A stretch of 64,000 nucleotides of DNA from Endocalyx cinctus (lineage: Eukaryota > Ascomycota > Sordariomycetes > Amphisphaeriales > Apiosporaceae): NCBI GenBank assembly GCA_001600455.1, contig BCKC01000008.1, positions 1,895,345 through 1,959,344 on the forward strand, written 5' to 3'. This document shows positions 49,708-60,604 of the stretch, one piece after another. Each line of letters begins with the position of its first letter. Position 1 is the stretch's first letter. The notes below the pieces were generated by a model that worked only from the letters and a program-made list of their open reading frames with translations, was not told where the DNA came from and searched no databases. A program made the translations under genes and the position numbers.

Positions 49708-52700
49708 ATGTTCAGGAAGAGGAGGTGGTGGTGTTGGCGCAAGATGGATTTAAAGATGGCTGGTCTCGAGTTGACCACATGAGGTTGGTGAATTGTGAAA
49801 ACCGGGGTCTAGGGTCAATCAATCAATGGAACAGAAGCATATCGCTTATTTATTTGAATATAAATGTTAGGTACTGATTTAGATACTGCGATCACTTCTG
49901 ACTTCTATATTGCCGTTTTATGTTTTTCTTTCCGTTGGAGCAGGTTGATAGATAGATAAGACCGATAGACAAATAAATGTACGGTCGTGGTTGTGGTGGG
50001 TGGTTGTTCGTAGGTAACTTTTTGTTTTTAAGGAGGGATTGAATGATTAAGGACAAATATTAAACGGCGTAATTCTTTTGATGCATAGACTAATAAAAAA
50101 ATGATATAAATTTTCTTGATAATTGCACAAGTCACATTCAATTGAAAGACAGACGAACGTAGTCATCCAGATTCCTACTGATGAGGTAGAAATATGATGA
50201 ACAGCAGATAGAACGAATGTGAGATGATACGAGGGAGAGATTAAGAAAGGAAAAAAAAAAAAAAAGTTTTAGTGACGAGGCCGATTAGAGATCCATGTAA
50301 AGGAAACAAAATCTCCCCCCCAAAAAAAAACTTCAAGGGAAGACAAGGCGTAAAAAGTAAAGGAATAGAAATAGCGGCAGCAACATGTCATATCCCCCAA
50401 TTAATCCTATCCCCACTCCGACCCCCTATGCTGTATTTTAAGTAGTGTAGTAAATGCGTATGTACGCATACTTTGTCTATGCACCTCATGTACTTCCGGG
50501 TACCGTACCGTAGTACTTGTACCGTACCGTACCATTTTACCAACATGTCTGAATAAGTCAAGTCCAGCATTCTAAAATTTAAGGTGTTTGGGGGACTTGA
50601 AGTGGGTTGGATAAGCCAATGGCGGTCTTCCCACGTAATAATTTTCTATAAGGGGTATAGTTATCGTCTGAAATTAGTGATAGAGGTTGTGATTGAAAAT
50701 GCAAGCACTCGGACCTGCAGTAGAGTGGACAAGAAAAATGTATACTATAAAAGTATATGCGGCCCCCAGGAAATTCGAGTTTGGATGATCCTATGATAAA
50801 ACATTCAAAAGTCGTTGCACTACCGATAATATCCATATATCTATACGCGTTTCGACTATAAATTCGTAGAATGTAATGTAGTCCTATCGATTCTATTCTA
50901 CTTCACTAACATCCAACGCATCTACCATGTGATTGTTGTAGTGTACTTGTATCCTGCATACTGTATCGTATGTAAAAATGGGGGGGGGTTATATTAGTAT
51001 AAAAACCCCAAGCCTCATGTAGATCCATGATGGTTTTATATATTAGTCGAATTTCATTCCCGTTCCTACAGCCCCATCATTGCTTGAGCCTTGCTGGGAT
51101 TATCGTCTCTACCCACATCAAACGCCTAATTTAATACTTATGAAATTAGTTCTTCAACACTCAAGAGAGTATTGGACCGCGTAGAAATTCTCGAAGGATC
51201 CACTAGGTGATCTAACTACCTAACTTAGCCTCTCTTCTTGTGCCGAGTGCGCTTCACTACACTATACATAGTAAATATTTAATACAGTCTTCACTTTTCA
51301 GCGGTTCGATCTGAATTGCGGAGATAAAAAGACGAAGGAAAAGAAAAAGATTTGGATATACTCGATCAAATAAGTTTTGTGGTCATAGTATGAATTCATA
51401 GTATAAATGTACTTGGCAATCATGTCATTTATAATATTCATATATCAGAAATCAACAGAAGCCATAGGATGCATAATATCTCATTTCCCATCAGCCATTG
51501 CAGGCATATATGGAAATTGGGAAACACTTACAAAGTACTCCGTATATGTACAACGATAGCTGTCAAATGTTTCAATTTGAAAAGTACGCAGAGTGGTGTT
51601 ATGATGATTCATCTTTTTTTTTTCTTCTTCTTCTTCTTCTTCTCTTCAGAACACGGTATAAATTATCGATACGAACGTGCTCAACCATGCAAACCTTGTT
51701 GCTGTATCTTCGGGCTTACATACTGCGGACGCCTCTACATATTCCGTTCATTTTTAGCACAATCCGGGTATCAGCATTCAAGTACGTGTGCTGACAAAAG
51801 CCATTACCCGGTAAGGTAATACATGAACATGAATCACCTCGAGTTGGGAAATCCGTAAATGGTAACCTGGGAAATATTAAAGACCCCGAAATCTTATGCT
51901 GAAACCACCATGTTGAGGTCAGCTCAGGAGGCTAGAGAGCTGGAGAACCACCAGGAGGTGTGGGTACATATTTAAAAGAGAGAGAGAAAAAACCATTACG
52001 GTCAAAGCAAGGAAGGTTATTCAAAATTTATGTAGATATATTTCGGTAACCGAAAGCCATGGATAAGACACTAAAAACCTACTCTACCTATAAAATCCTG
52101 AAAAGTTGGATATGAAGCATCATTCTAACACTCGTCGGAATAATTACTACTTCGTGATATACGGTTACGTGTATATATGATTTAGGTTAGGTACATGGAC
52201 TTTTTTTGTGTATTAATCGGGGTTAGCGTATTTGCCGCTTTTATTCAGGCTCACCTCAGTCACTGTTCAATCAAACATCCTCACCAGGCTCACCTAGGCT
52301 GCTAGGCTAAGCAACCGTACGGAGTCCTTATGCTTATTTATGAATGAATTATGCAAATAGAACGAAGATTAAATGAAACGGATTTAAAGGAAAACGGTAA
52401 AGTCAAAAATTACAAGTATGGCTTGTCAAAAAGATATAACTTTAGACGTTTCTAGCTTTGAGGATTGGGCATTTCTACCTTCTTATCTTAAACTCAGCTT
52501 TCGTTATATCCAAAGCTTTACGACCACCTTACCGCGGTTTCTTTACCACGAGATTCCCAGTGCCCGCGCTGCGAGGCATCTACATACCCGGGGTATGGAC
52601 ACCCAATTTGAGACTAGACTAGTGCCGTATCGCCGGGTTTGAAGGTCTAGTAAATCTCCTTTGCCTCCCCTCCAGCATAGCCCATAAAGGGGGGAAGAAA

Positions 52701-53189
52701 GTCGTTGATGGAGTAGGTGAACCGCTTGTCGGGAAATTTTAGTTTCTAGGCGGGCATGGTGGTAGTGGCGACACGCCAGCTGTTCATCTCAGCCAGACTG
52801 CTAGAGTAAGACAGCCTATATAGAGCTAACTGTGCAAATGCTGTCCCCCCCCCCCCCTTCCCCCTTTTTTTTTTTAAAAAAAAAAGGAAAGATTCTCCAA
52901 GATGTTGTAATGGTGCTATTAGAGCACTCGTTATAGCGCTATTATACGACTTATTGTGGTACGATATCGGCACGTCTTAGCATTTCAGCCACGGGCCCGG
53001 GCCCGGAGATGAGTTTTCTAAAGGTAGCTTCCACGTTACTGGAATGACTTTCCGTGGTGTACCATGTTATATAGGCATTACACTCGGTTTGGCTTTGAGA
53101 CCACCTCGCCAAACAATATTACAAAAGACTTATATTTCGTTATCTGCCGTCTTGAGTTTTCTATTCATACCGACGACTGAGATAAGAAG
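49486..53189. other. Gene-poor interval upstream of tea1 and downstream of the ABC relic
   Basis: No intact gene was recognised in 3.7 kb. It contains A29 at 49676-49704, short TACCG repeats near 50500-50533, one TACTCCGTA copy at 51536 and a CTT repeat near 51620. A C13 run followed by T11-A10 lies near 52845-52881. Broken coding-like sequence on the minus strand lies at about 52560-52790 (see findings). Confidence 0.5.
49676..49704 (+). repeat. A29 homopolymer
   Basis: An uninterrupted run of 29 adenines in the promoter-proximal flank of tea1 (T29 on the sense strand of that gene). Likely length-variable. Confidence 0.95.
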
Positions 53190-53965
53190 TATCTAGTACA
53201 CCCCCTTTTTTGACTAGCTCATCATGGGAACTTTATTCCACAAGCTTCCTCGTCCATGTAAGAAACATTTTCTCGCCTTCTTGACAGTACTTAGTCGATG
53301 CGAAATCGCCATCGCCGCCCTGTCCGTTGAAGCTGCTTCAAGAGCTTCTTGCATCCGTGACTCGGACTATCCGTCCAAGGCCGACGTAGCCTCACTCAGA
53401 AGCCAAAATTTGGGGTTTCTTATTAGCGCTCTTGCTATGGCAACACGCTGCCTTTGGCCGCCGCTGAGCAAGGAGCCTTCGGGGCCAACAACTGTGGAGA
53501 AACCGTCCCTGGTAAGAACATCTAGCTTGGGATTATATGAGATAATAACTGAGGTGCTGGTAGATGGGGACATAGTCTAGTAAAATATTTACAGTTAACT
53601 TGAACTTAGAGTGGGGAGGGAATGAGTGGAAGGGGATGGGTAGACTCGCTGTAGAGACATGACAAAAGCCTCAATGTTGGTCTGTCGGCAAGCAGCCCAT
53701 ATCGCTTCATCTGATACATATTCACCTGGTAGACCCATCGCAATACCGGCTTTAATTGTTCTAGAATATAAAATAGATTACATGTTCAGAGTTTCCATGG
53801 TGGAGCTCGGCTACTGCCTGGCGGATCTTCTCTCTTGACCTAGTTAACTTCTAGACTTGCTTGTAAGGCCCCGAGTCTCAATCCTTACGAAACTTTGTTC
53901 GTAATACCTTCCTGGATAATTTCTATATCGGATATAATAAAACCGGATATTTCTCCGGGTTTATA
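53190..53965 (-). pseudogene. Decayed ABC-B (MDR-type) transporter fragment
   Basis: The minus strand shows separated pieces in the correct order for an ABC-B transporter. First is a transmembrane-domain remnant near 53888-53960 (KPGEISGFIISDIEIIQEGI, like the family's GEITTR...LIQDGIS motif). Next is a nucleotide-binding-domain piece at about 53640-53760 (AGIAMGLPGEYVSDEAIWAA), and then the signature [16 protein letters not shown] with a Walker-B-like [12 protein letters not shown] at 53370-53573. Beyond these are EALEAASTDR and ISHRLSTVKKA. The Walker B Asp has become Ser. A TAG stop at 53367-53369 follows ALDG, a frameshift follows STVKKA, and a TAA sits in the LVE-SSHDEL segment. The rest of the transporter is missing. 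This is a relic with no plausible function. Confidence 0.8.
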
Positions 53966-54685
53966 AATATTAAAGAGTGCCATATATATGTAGGCAGCTA
54001 AAACTACACAATGAACTACTACCCCGGACAGATACTGACTGCAGAATCTTATCGGTTCAATAATGCATGCGAATGGTGTTCTACACGGTATCTCCTCCAA
54101 TACCCGTCCCATGCCAGTCGATATTACAATACCGTAACTGAAGTTGGGCTGTGAAGAGTAGTTAACTTAAATATATGCACCTTGGTTGTTATTGGGAGTC
54201 TGATATTTTACAGGATTCCGCCGCTTGCAGCCTATCTAGGGAAGTAGGTTAAACTTTTGCTTTGGTATAAGTTGGGTATGGTGGGATAAAGAGACTCTTA
54301 GTTATTATGCTCATTTCCGTAGCCCTGTCCACATTGTCGTAGATTGTAATTATCACGTAAATGGCATTTGTTTAAAACAGTGTGACTTATTAGCTGTAAT
54401 CTTTAACAGTTTTACTAGCACTACATACCGGTATATGAAGGTTTGAGACTTCGCTTCACTCCCTACTTTTAATGAGGAATCTTTTCTTATCCATACTCTA
54501 ATAGGTTCCTCGGCAGTCTCCGTACTCACGCCTAGAACAACGAACATACCCGCAGTAGTATATCTGTACCTAACAGACACGTACTATATAACTAGATACG
54601 AGCGTTTACACCAATATCTCTATCTTCCTACTGTTAATAGACATGATACACGGAAAATATGATCGCACTTCTCGTGATGCAGGTT
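53966..54685. other. Intergenic region between ABC relic and rhodopsin-domain gene
   Basis: About 700 bases, AT-rich. It may hold further unrecognisable parts of the relic. No intact gene was seen. Confidence 0.45.
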
Positions 54686-56260
54686 TCACTTTGCCCCATC
54701 GCTATCCGAGCCGGATCCGCGTCGTTCATAATTGTCCTGTCCGCTTCTGCCACTTTTTTCTGATTTGTTCGAATCCCAGAGGGTTTCACGCGACAAAACA
54801 CTACGTAGCGTATTCACCATGTTCTCGATCGAGATCTGACTGACGAGTGGCCATATAGTGGGAAGACAGCCGGCGATGATGGCGATGCTCATCTCGATCA
54901 TGGTCCACACCATGAGAGTTGTGAGATGGCCGATGCCGTCCGCATTCATTTTGAAATCTATGCCTCATTAGTACTTTGATTATATCTAATACTCATGGCT
55001 GCTAGCGGCTTTTGCAGACCTTTTCCCTGATTAATATAAACGACGAGCCGAGCGATACCCGTAGATATTTCTCTGTAGCAATGGTCAGCTAGGAGTCATG
55101 GGCCACAGCTTGAATCAATCAAATATAATAGGAAACTTGCATCGCTCCTAGCAGAAATACGCCCGATACGGCAAAACGCTTGGCAGTTGACATGTTCAGT
55201 CGCCACACCTACAGAGATATAGGTTAGTCTATTTAGTTCTTTTTTCCACGTATCGCTTGGATAGAAAGTAGCAATATGTTATACTAGCCAAGGAACGGAG
55301 GACAATCTACTTACCCAAAATAGGGGTATCGTAAGGATTATAACGTCTGTGATTACGTCCGAAATCGCTAGCGTGTAAAAATAAGGCTTACTGTCGTAGC
55401 AATATTGAAGCAGATACATCAGGGGCGCCCATAACGCCCAAAAGTCTGTGTTGCAACGGAATAAGTACGCGAAGAAGAACCCAACTGTCCACCCGCCAAC
55501 GATCAAGCTCATGATGGTAGTAAGAATCGTGAAAGTGCGGTTGAAGAAGATGCGTCTGTAAAAGAAGAGAACCGAAAGTTTGACAAGACCAAAAGCGACG
55601 ACTTGTGTCAAGATAAAGGCAAAGAAAATCTGTCAAAGTAGAAGAGATAAGTCACAACTAGTCGAATCACATCTCAATCTTGCCCGCTAGACTCAAATTG
55701 CTCACACACCTTTTCCGTCAAGATCTCGGCATCATCTGTGACCCAAAAATAATCTTTAGGTCCCCAACCCTGAGGTGTTGGCTGCCCTAGTCCATGAAGA
55801 GCGGCCCCTGTATTTTTTTTTTTTTTTTGCCACAGAACAGGCACGCATTATTCCCAGAGTTGCCTAGTTACGAAGTATGTGCTGGTTGAAAACTATCAAG
55901 AATGAACAGATTTCTTACCTATGATTAACATAAGCCCCATTCCGATATTCAGGAAGAGTGCCGAAAGCATGAACCAATCGTCGATGGCCAAACCCGTCTT
56001 ACTAACACGAAGACGGCAGTAGAATCTCATAGCTACAAGCAAGGTCGGAAGAGCTGCGAAAACGGCACCGATGGCGATGATGCTATATCGGAATCCACTG
56101 TTAGTTACCCAGCACGATTTTTATGCGTAAAGTTTATCTCGGGCGATTATATCTGCAAGCCGGTAACTTACCCCGCTGGAGTCCTCCCTCCTTCGCTCGT
56201 CGATACGTAAAGCATCGGTCCTTTGCCCGAAGAGTCGGACGGATTAGTTGAGGTATCCAT
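54686..56260 (-). CDS. PTH11-like rhodopsin-domain integral membrane protein, seven exons
   Basis: Fungal GPCR-like membrane protein of the large rhodopsin-domain (SAT4/PTH11-related) family, without an N-terminal CFEM domain. Exons 56172-56260, 55919-56097, 55710-55807, 55315-55629, 55141-55208, 55020-55072 and 54686-54957 give 357 aa in one frame. Family hallmarks are RFYCRLRVSKTGLAIDDWFM, FVKL-like FGLVKLSVLFFYRRIF, CNTDFWALWAPLMY, AISDVITDVIILTIPLFWVW, GIARLVVYIN and WTMIEMSIAIIAGCLPTIWP. The C-terminus is Ser/Gly-rich and basic/acidic. Intron 5 has the donor GCAAGT; only this GC-AG choice joins VFLLGAI to EISTGIARL in frame. Other introns are GT-AG. Expansions of this family are common in plant-associated fungi. 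The ligand is unknown. Confidence 0.85.
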
Positions 56261-57372
56261 GATTAGAAATCGAGATCGCAACTTCTAAGATGTTCAGTCG
56301 TAAATTAAAAATAAACAAATTGATAAACAAGGTGCCGCAGAGACAGTGTAACGAGATATCACGACTTGTGGGAAACAAGAACTACCATCAATGTTCACAG
56401 CTTACTTGCTAGGTGCGTTTGACTGTAGAGAGGCAGATCCGATGTGTTATATTTTACAATGTAGAGACGATGGATACGGGGTTCATCCCTACTGTACTCC
56501 ATATACGATAGTAGAATTGGGAGCAGTAATTTGTAGCAAGCTGAACGTCTTCATCGAACCATTGAAAAGGAGTAAAATTGGAGCGGGGAATGACAGCCTA
56601 TCCGTACTATATATCTTTATGTCTCTCGGGATCGTACCTACGCCGCAGGACTACGGCTTTTGCGGTCCTAATATGATTCAAGGGCAGATAAAATTCTGAT
56701 ACATACTTTCGGTAAATTGGTAATTGGTCCGGAGCAACGGGCGAGTTCCGTTGTGCCTAAGATAAGCTCTAGGAAGCGGACCAGTTGCATGACGACCAAT
56801 CACGATGGTACCTTGGATGCAGACCACCCAGGCGCCGGTTTAGAGAACTGCTCAAGGACATACGGTGTTATTGTACCCACATTCGGAAAGGATGGTGATC
56901 CTGCGATTCGCCAACGTAGACACCCTAAGGCTTAACCACGCTTCACATCTCCCTAACTGTATATACTACCCTGGCAGAATATAACTTCCTACCAGCATGC
57001 TGTAATTGCAGGATTCTTTCATAGGAGTAGGGGCTTAGAGAATCGTACCGTGTTCTTATCGGGCCGTATCCTCTAGTAAAGATCTACCTAACTTCCTACG
57101 TCTCGGACTATGTTACGTGAGTAACTGTTGGTGTGCGTGGGTTTGCCGTATCTTAGATACTTCGTTCATTGATTATATCTAGTTATTATATTGTTGGTAC
57201 ATGTGCTTAAAACCTAATTGGTGATGGCTCCTTTACTTTTTATAAATACCACCTGCCTCCCCGTAGACTCATGATATTAGTTACAGTAGTAAAACGTTAC
57301 ACCAGATTTCATTTTCAATCTCACTTTCACTTTACACTCGATTGATCACAGTTAGCAACAAACAAATTCGCA
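56261..57372. other. Intergenic region, no gene seen
   Basis: Divergent spacer between the rhodopsin-domain gene and the small secreted protein gene. Two open frames (56391-56699, 56717-56935) lack recognisable features and are not called. Confidence 0.5.
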
Positions 57373-57953
57373 ATGAAGGTGTACATCCTAACAACAATTC
57401 TCCTGGGGGCATACGTCTCCGCTAGACCGCATCTCCCGTTTGTTGACGAGGACTGCGATTCGGGTAGGAGAAAGTCATATTGAAAGAAAAAGAATGAATT
57501 ATGGCTAACGTGTTCTAGAAACCGTAGGATCGAAGGTGGTCAATGGTATTGAGATGGCTCCTATCTGTGAGAACGCGTCTTGGTAGTTGGTTTCTCCTGG
57601 TATGTTCTACTGCTACTGCACATTCCCCTCTACCTTCTAACATTTTGAATTAGCATGGGAAAATCTCTTGAGAGATAAGACAACTGAGTGGTATGGTTCG
57701 AAAGCGGCGTATTCCCGGAAGCTGTACACCGTATTCCGTCTGGTAGGATTTTTGGACGATTTCTGTGGGTAGTATTGTGAGATGAGGCTCACTAGAGTTT
57801 TCTTACATAGCATGCAGTTATAAGCCCGATGACAATAAAGTGCCGATTATTGGATATCCCGTCGTTAAGAATCTCTTGTCCTATGCAGTGGTGCCTGTTC
57901 ACTATCCCCTTAACCGCCACAATAACCCCGCCAAGAGGCTAAACTACTTTTAG
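57373..57953 (+). CDS. Small secreted protein, 3' end overlapping a MITE
   Basis: Exons 57373-57463, 57519-57566, 57654-57768 and 57818-57953 join to 129 aa. The N-terminus is a clear signal peptide (MKVYILTTILLGAYVSARP), followed by DEDCDSE. The middle reads WENLLRDKTTEWYGSKAAYS and FRLVGFLDDFCGYKPDD. Only a few Cys are present. Intron 2 is ambiguous. The donor GTGAGA at 57567 gives an open frame, whereas the equally good donor GTATGT 33 bases downstream would include a TAG. Intron 4-side splicing (49 bases) is short. The last 16 residues and stop come from the terminal repeat of a miniature transposon beginning at 57905. I do not recognise the family. It could be a functional secreted protein, or a gene recently damaged by a nonsense mutation and insertion. 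Confidence 0.45.
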
Positions 57954-58100
57954 AAAGTTATCAAATGCACGGAAGAGCCTACTAGTTCACTAAAAAATGG
58001 TCCGTGCATTTTCAGGCTCAACATACATGGCTCGTGCATTTATCGATTAGCCCAAAATGTGTTTAGCCTCTTGGCAGGGTTAATGTGGCGGTTAAGGGGA
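57905..58100 (+). mobile_element. MITE with ~40-bp terminal inverted repeats and TA target duplication
   Basis: A 196-base non-coding element. The left end, starting TCCCCTTAACCGCCAC, and the reverse complement of the right end match over the first 40 bases with two differences. The element is flanked on both sides by TA (57903-57904, 58101-58102). A TA duplication is typical of Tc1/mariner-class elements. An internal hairpin (ATGCACGGA at 57965, TCCGTGCAT at 58001) lies inside. It has no coding capacity, so it would depend on a transposase elsewhere. Confidence 0.88.
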
Positions 58101-58102
58101 TA

Positions 58103-58780
58103 CTACGTACCTAGCTGCCTGGATGTGTTTACCGGCAGTGATCTATCTCTGTAAGCCGCACTAATGCTCACCTAAATTACTGCTTATTTATGCACCATAC
58201 TAACCGTAAATGGTAAAATTTCAGTATGATCCCATCAAAGCAACAGAGGTACACCAACAGCATTAAGTAACATTGATATCACGTACTTAATATATATGTA
58301 TATCCATCCATTACTACTTACTTAAGTACTTCTGTACACAGAACACAGAATAATTACCTGCCTACCTACCTAGGCAGAAAAATACAGGTACATATATTAA
58401 GTACCTAGGTAAACTTTCTAATATTGGGTGTTGTACGGAGTACAGGAACGTAACATCTTAGGAAGCTGATAATTATATGCTAACCGAGAGAGGTTGGAAA
58501 AGGGTACATATAAGTAAGTCGATATTGATACAACCAACATACATGTGCAAATAAATCCTTCGTTCTTCGGCGTATACACATGTAGTTTATTGGCCAATTG
58601 GAAGTATTCACATTCCATTACTCAACGTGTTTTCAACCAATGTACCATCCCGCAATCATCCTCTTTGCGAAATTCTCACCGCACCCCACACTCATCTTCG
58701 GCGGACACTGCCTCCTCTCTCACCATTTCTCTTACCTATTTCCCTTCATACCTTTCTGTCTATTTGTTAACCTAAGTGCA
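58103..58780. other. Intergenic region upstream of the P450 gene
   Basis: AT-rich, with copies of TACCTAGGTA (58402) and TACGGAGTA (58434) only 24 bases apart and several TACCTACC-type half motifs around 58300-58380. No gene was recognised. Confidence 0.55.
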
Positions 58781-60604
58781 ATGGAGGATATATTCTCTCC
58801 TTTGCCAAGAGTCTCACTCTTGATAGTGATCGGGTACATTAGTTATCTAATCATTTCGCGGTTATTCTTGAGCCCGCTCGCCAATATCCCCGGTCCTAGA
58901 CTTGCGGCACTCACGTATTGGTATGAATGCTACTATGGTACTATTTCTCCTTCCCGCATCCTGAAAGAGGCCCGAGCTGAAATAACGATCGTTAGACATA
59001 TTTCAACCCGCTCGTTATGCGTTCAAGATCAAGGCTCTTCATGAAAAATATGGTAAAGCGGCTCTCCGTACTTGCCATCACTTCGCTCATATAAGTTCTA
59101 ATTTCATATGGCCAGGACCTGTTGTTCGGATTGGACCCAATGATATCTCCATAGCTGATCCCGAGTTCATCGATGTTATATACGCGCCCGGACCGGGCCA
59201 TAAGCGTAATAAGAACCCCAAAAATCAGAGAGCGTTGGGTATCAATTCTTCAGTTGGCAGTTCTATCGGCCATGAATTGCATCGTAAGCGGCGAGACGCT
59301 CTAAACCCTTTTTTCTCCCCTCAGCGTATACAACGGCTCGACCCGGAACTTGCATCCAAAGTCGCGCAAGTTGAAACACTCTTTGCCAAAGCTAGTAAAA
59401 GCGGAGAGGTGCTGAACCTCTTGGATGTCTATTTCGCGTTCTGCAACGAGTGAGGCCTCGTCTTATCTTTCTAACCCCCTATTACATGCGTAAAGACGCC
59501 GTAACCTGACCACCTATTTATGTGATTTTTGAACACAGTATCGTGCATCAATATTGCTTTGGTAACGACCCGAATCTTCTCGGCGACGTGCGTCTCGCAA
59601 GCACCCGCCGGCAAAATGTTACCTCCGTGCTACGCCAAGTGAAGATTATGCTTCATTTCGGGTGGATCCGCAACCTCACCAAGATCCTGCCTCCGGGGGC
59701 GATCGCACGGGGTATGATGACCTTCCGTCGCCGCGTCCGGGCCCAAATCGACCAGGTCCTGGCGCGCGAGAAGTCCTCTTCGCCCGACGAAGCGCCGTCT
59801 ATTTTCGCGCACCTCCGCGACAGCGCCGACCTCCCGGCCGCCGAGAAATCGCCCCAGCGGCTCGAGGACGAGGCCGTCCTCGTGACCATGGCCGGCACGT
59901 ACTCACCCATGCTCTCGCTCGCGATCGCTCACTACCATCTGCTCGCTCGCCCGGAGATCATGACTAAACTTAGGGACGAGCTAGCAGTCCATGGGTACGC
60001 AAGCGACGACGACAAACCGAAGGCGGCGCGGCTCGAGCAGCTTCCGTACCTCGCGGCCGTCGCTCAAGAGGCGCACCGGCTGAGCTTCGGGCTCACCGGC
60101 CGAAACCCGCGCGTATGCCCGGACGAGACGATCACGTACGCGCACGGGGAACGCGGGCAGCAGCAGCAGCAGCAGCAGCAGCAGAACCGCTACGACTTCC
60201 CTCCCGGAACGTCGCTCAGCGCGTCCACGGTCGTCGTCCATACGGACGAGTCGCTCTTCCCTTCTCCGTGGACGTTCGACCCGGACCGGTGGCTGGTGGA
60301 CGGGACGAGCGAGGTGCGGGAGGAAGGTGGGCAGCGGGAGAGGCGAGACGACCCGACCCGTTTATCGCTGCTGTCGCGTCGCCGCCGCGCTATGCTCGCT
60401 TTCTCGCGCGGCCTGCGTACCTGTATCGGGAGACATCTCGCCGACGCCGAGATGGCTGTTCTCCTCGCTGCGATGGCGCGCTGGGAGCTAGAGCTTTTCG
60501 ATACGGACGAGGACGATGTGAGATACGAACATGATTATCATGTTTTGTGTCCAAAGCTTGGGTCTAAGGGTGTGAGGGTCAAGGTACACGGGCAGCGCCT
60601 ATAA
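58781..60604 (+). CDS. Cytochrome P450 monooxygenase with polyQ insert
   Basis: Microsomal heme-thiolate monooxygenase; the substrate is unknown. Exons 58781-58937, 58996-59052, 59116-59449 and 59539-60604 give 537 aa. An N-terminal membrane anchor (LLIVIGYISYLIISRLFL) is followed by the hinge IPGPRLAALTYWYECYYDIF and HEKYGPVVRIGPNDISIADP. The helix-K ExxR is EAHR (360-363), the PERF-like segment is FDPDRWL, and the heme loop is FSRGLRTCIGRHLA with Cys478. The I-helix reads AGTYSP at 301-306 instead of the usual AGxDTT/AGTETT. A (CAG)9 run (60158-60184) inserts nine Gln between HGERG and NRYDFPPG. The front resembles benzoate-hydroxylase/trichodiene-oxygenase-like fungal P450s. The first three exons are AT-rich and exon 4 is GC-rich. 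No biosynthetic core enzyme is seen beside it. Confidence 0.9.

Noticed and set aside
49562..49753. Plus-strand frame running through the A29 tract (polylysine)
   Set aside because: It is created by the homopolymer and is not a protein.
53224..53580. 118-codon plus-strand frame
   Set aside because: It is the reverse complement of the ABC signature/Walker B region of the relic, not a gene.
54765..54785. GTTCGAATCCC, resembling a tRNA B-box
   Set aside because: It lies within the coding last exon of the rhodopsin-domain gene and has no matching A-box.
56391..56935. Two plus-strand frames of 102 and 72 codons
   Set aside because: No signal peptide, domain or splice context, and composition close to random.
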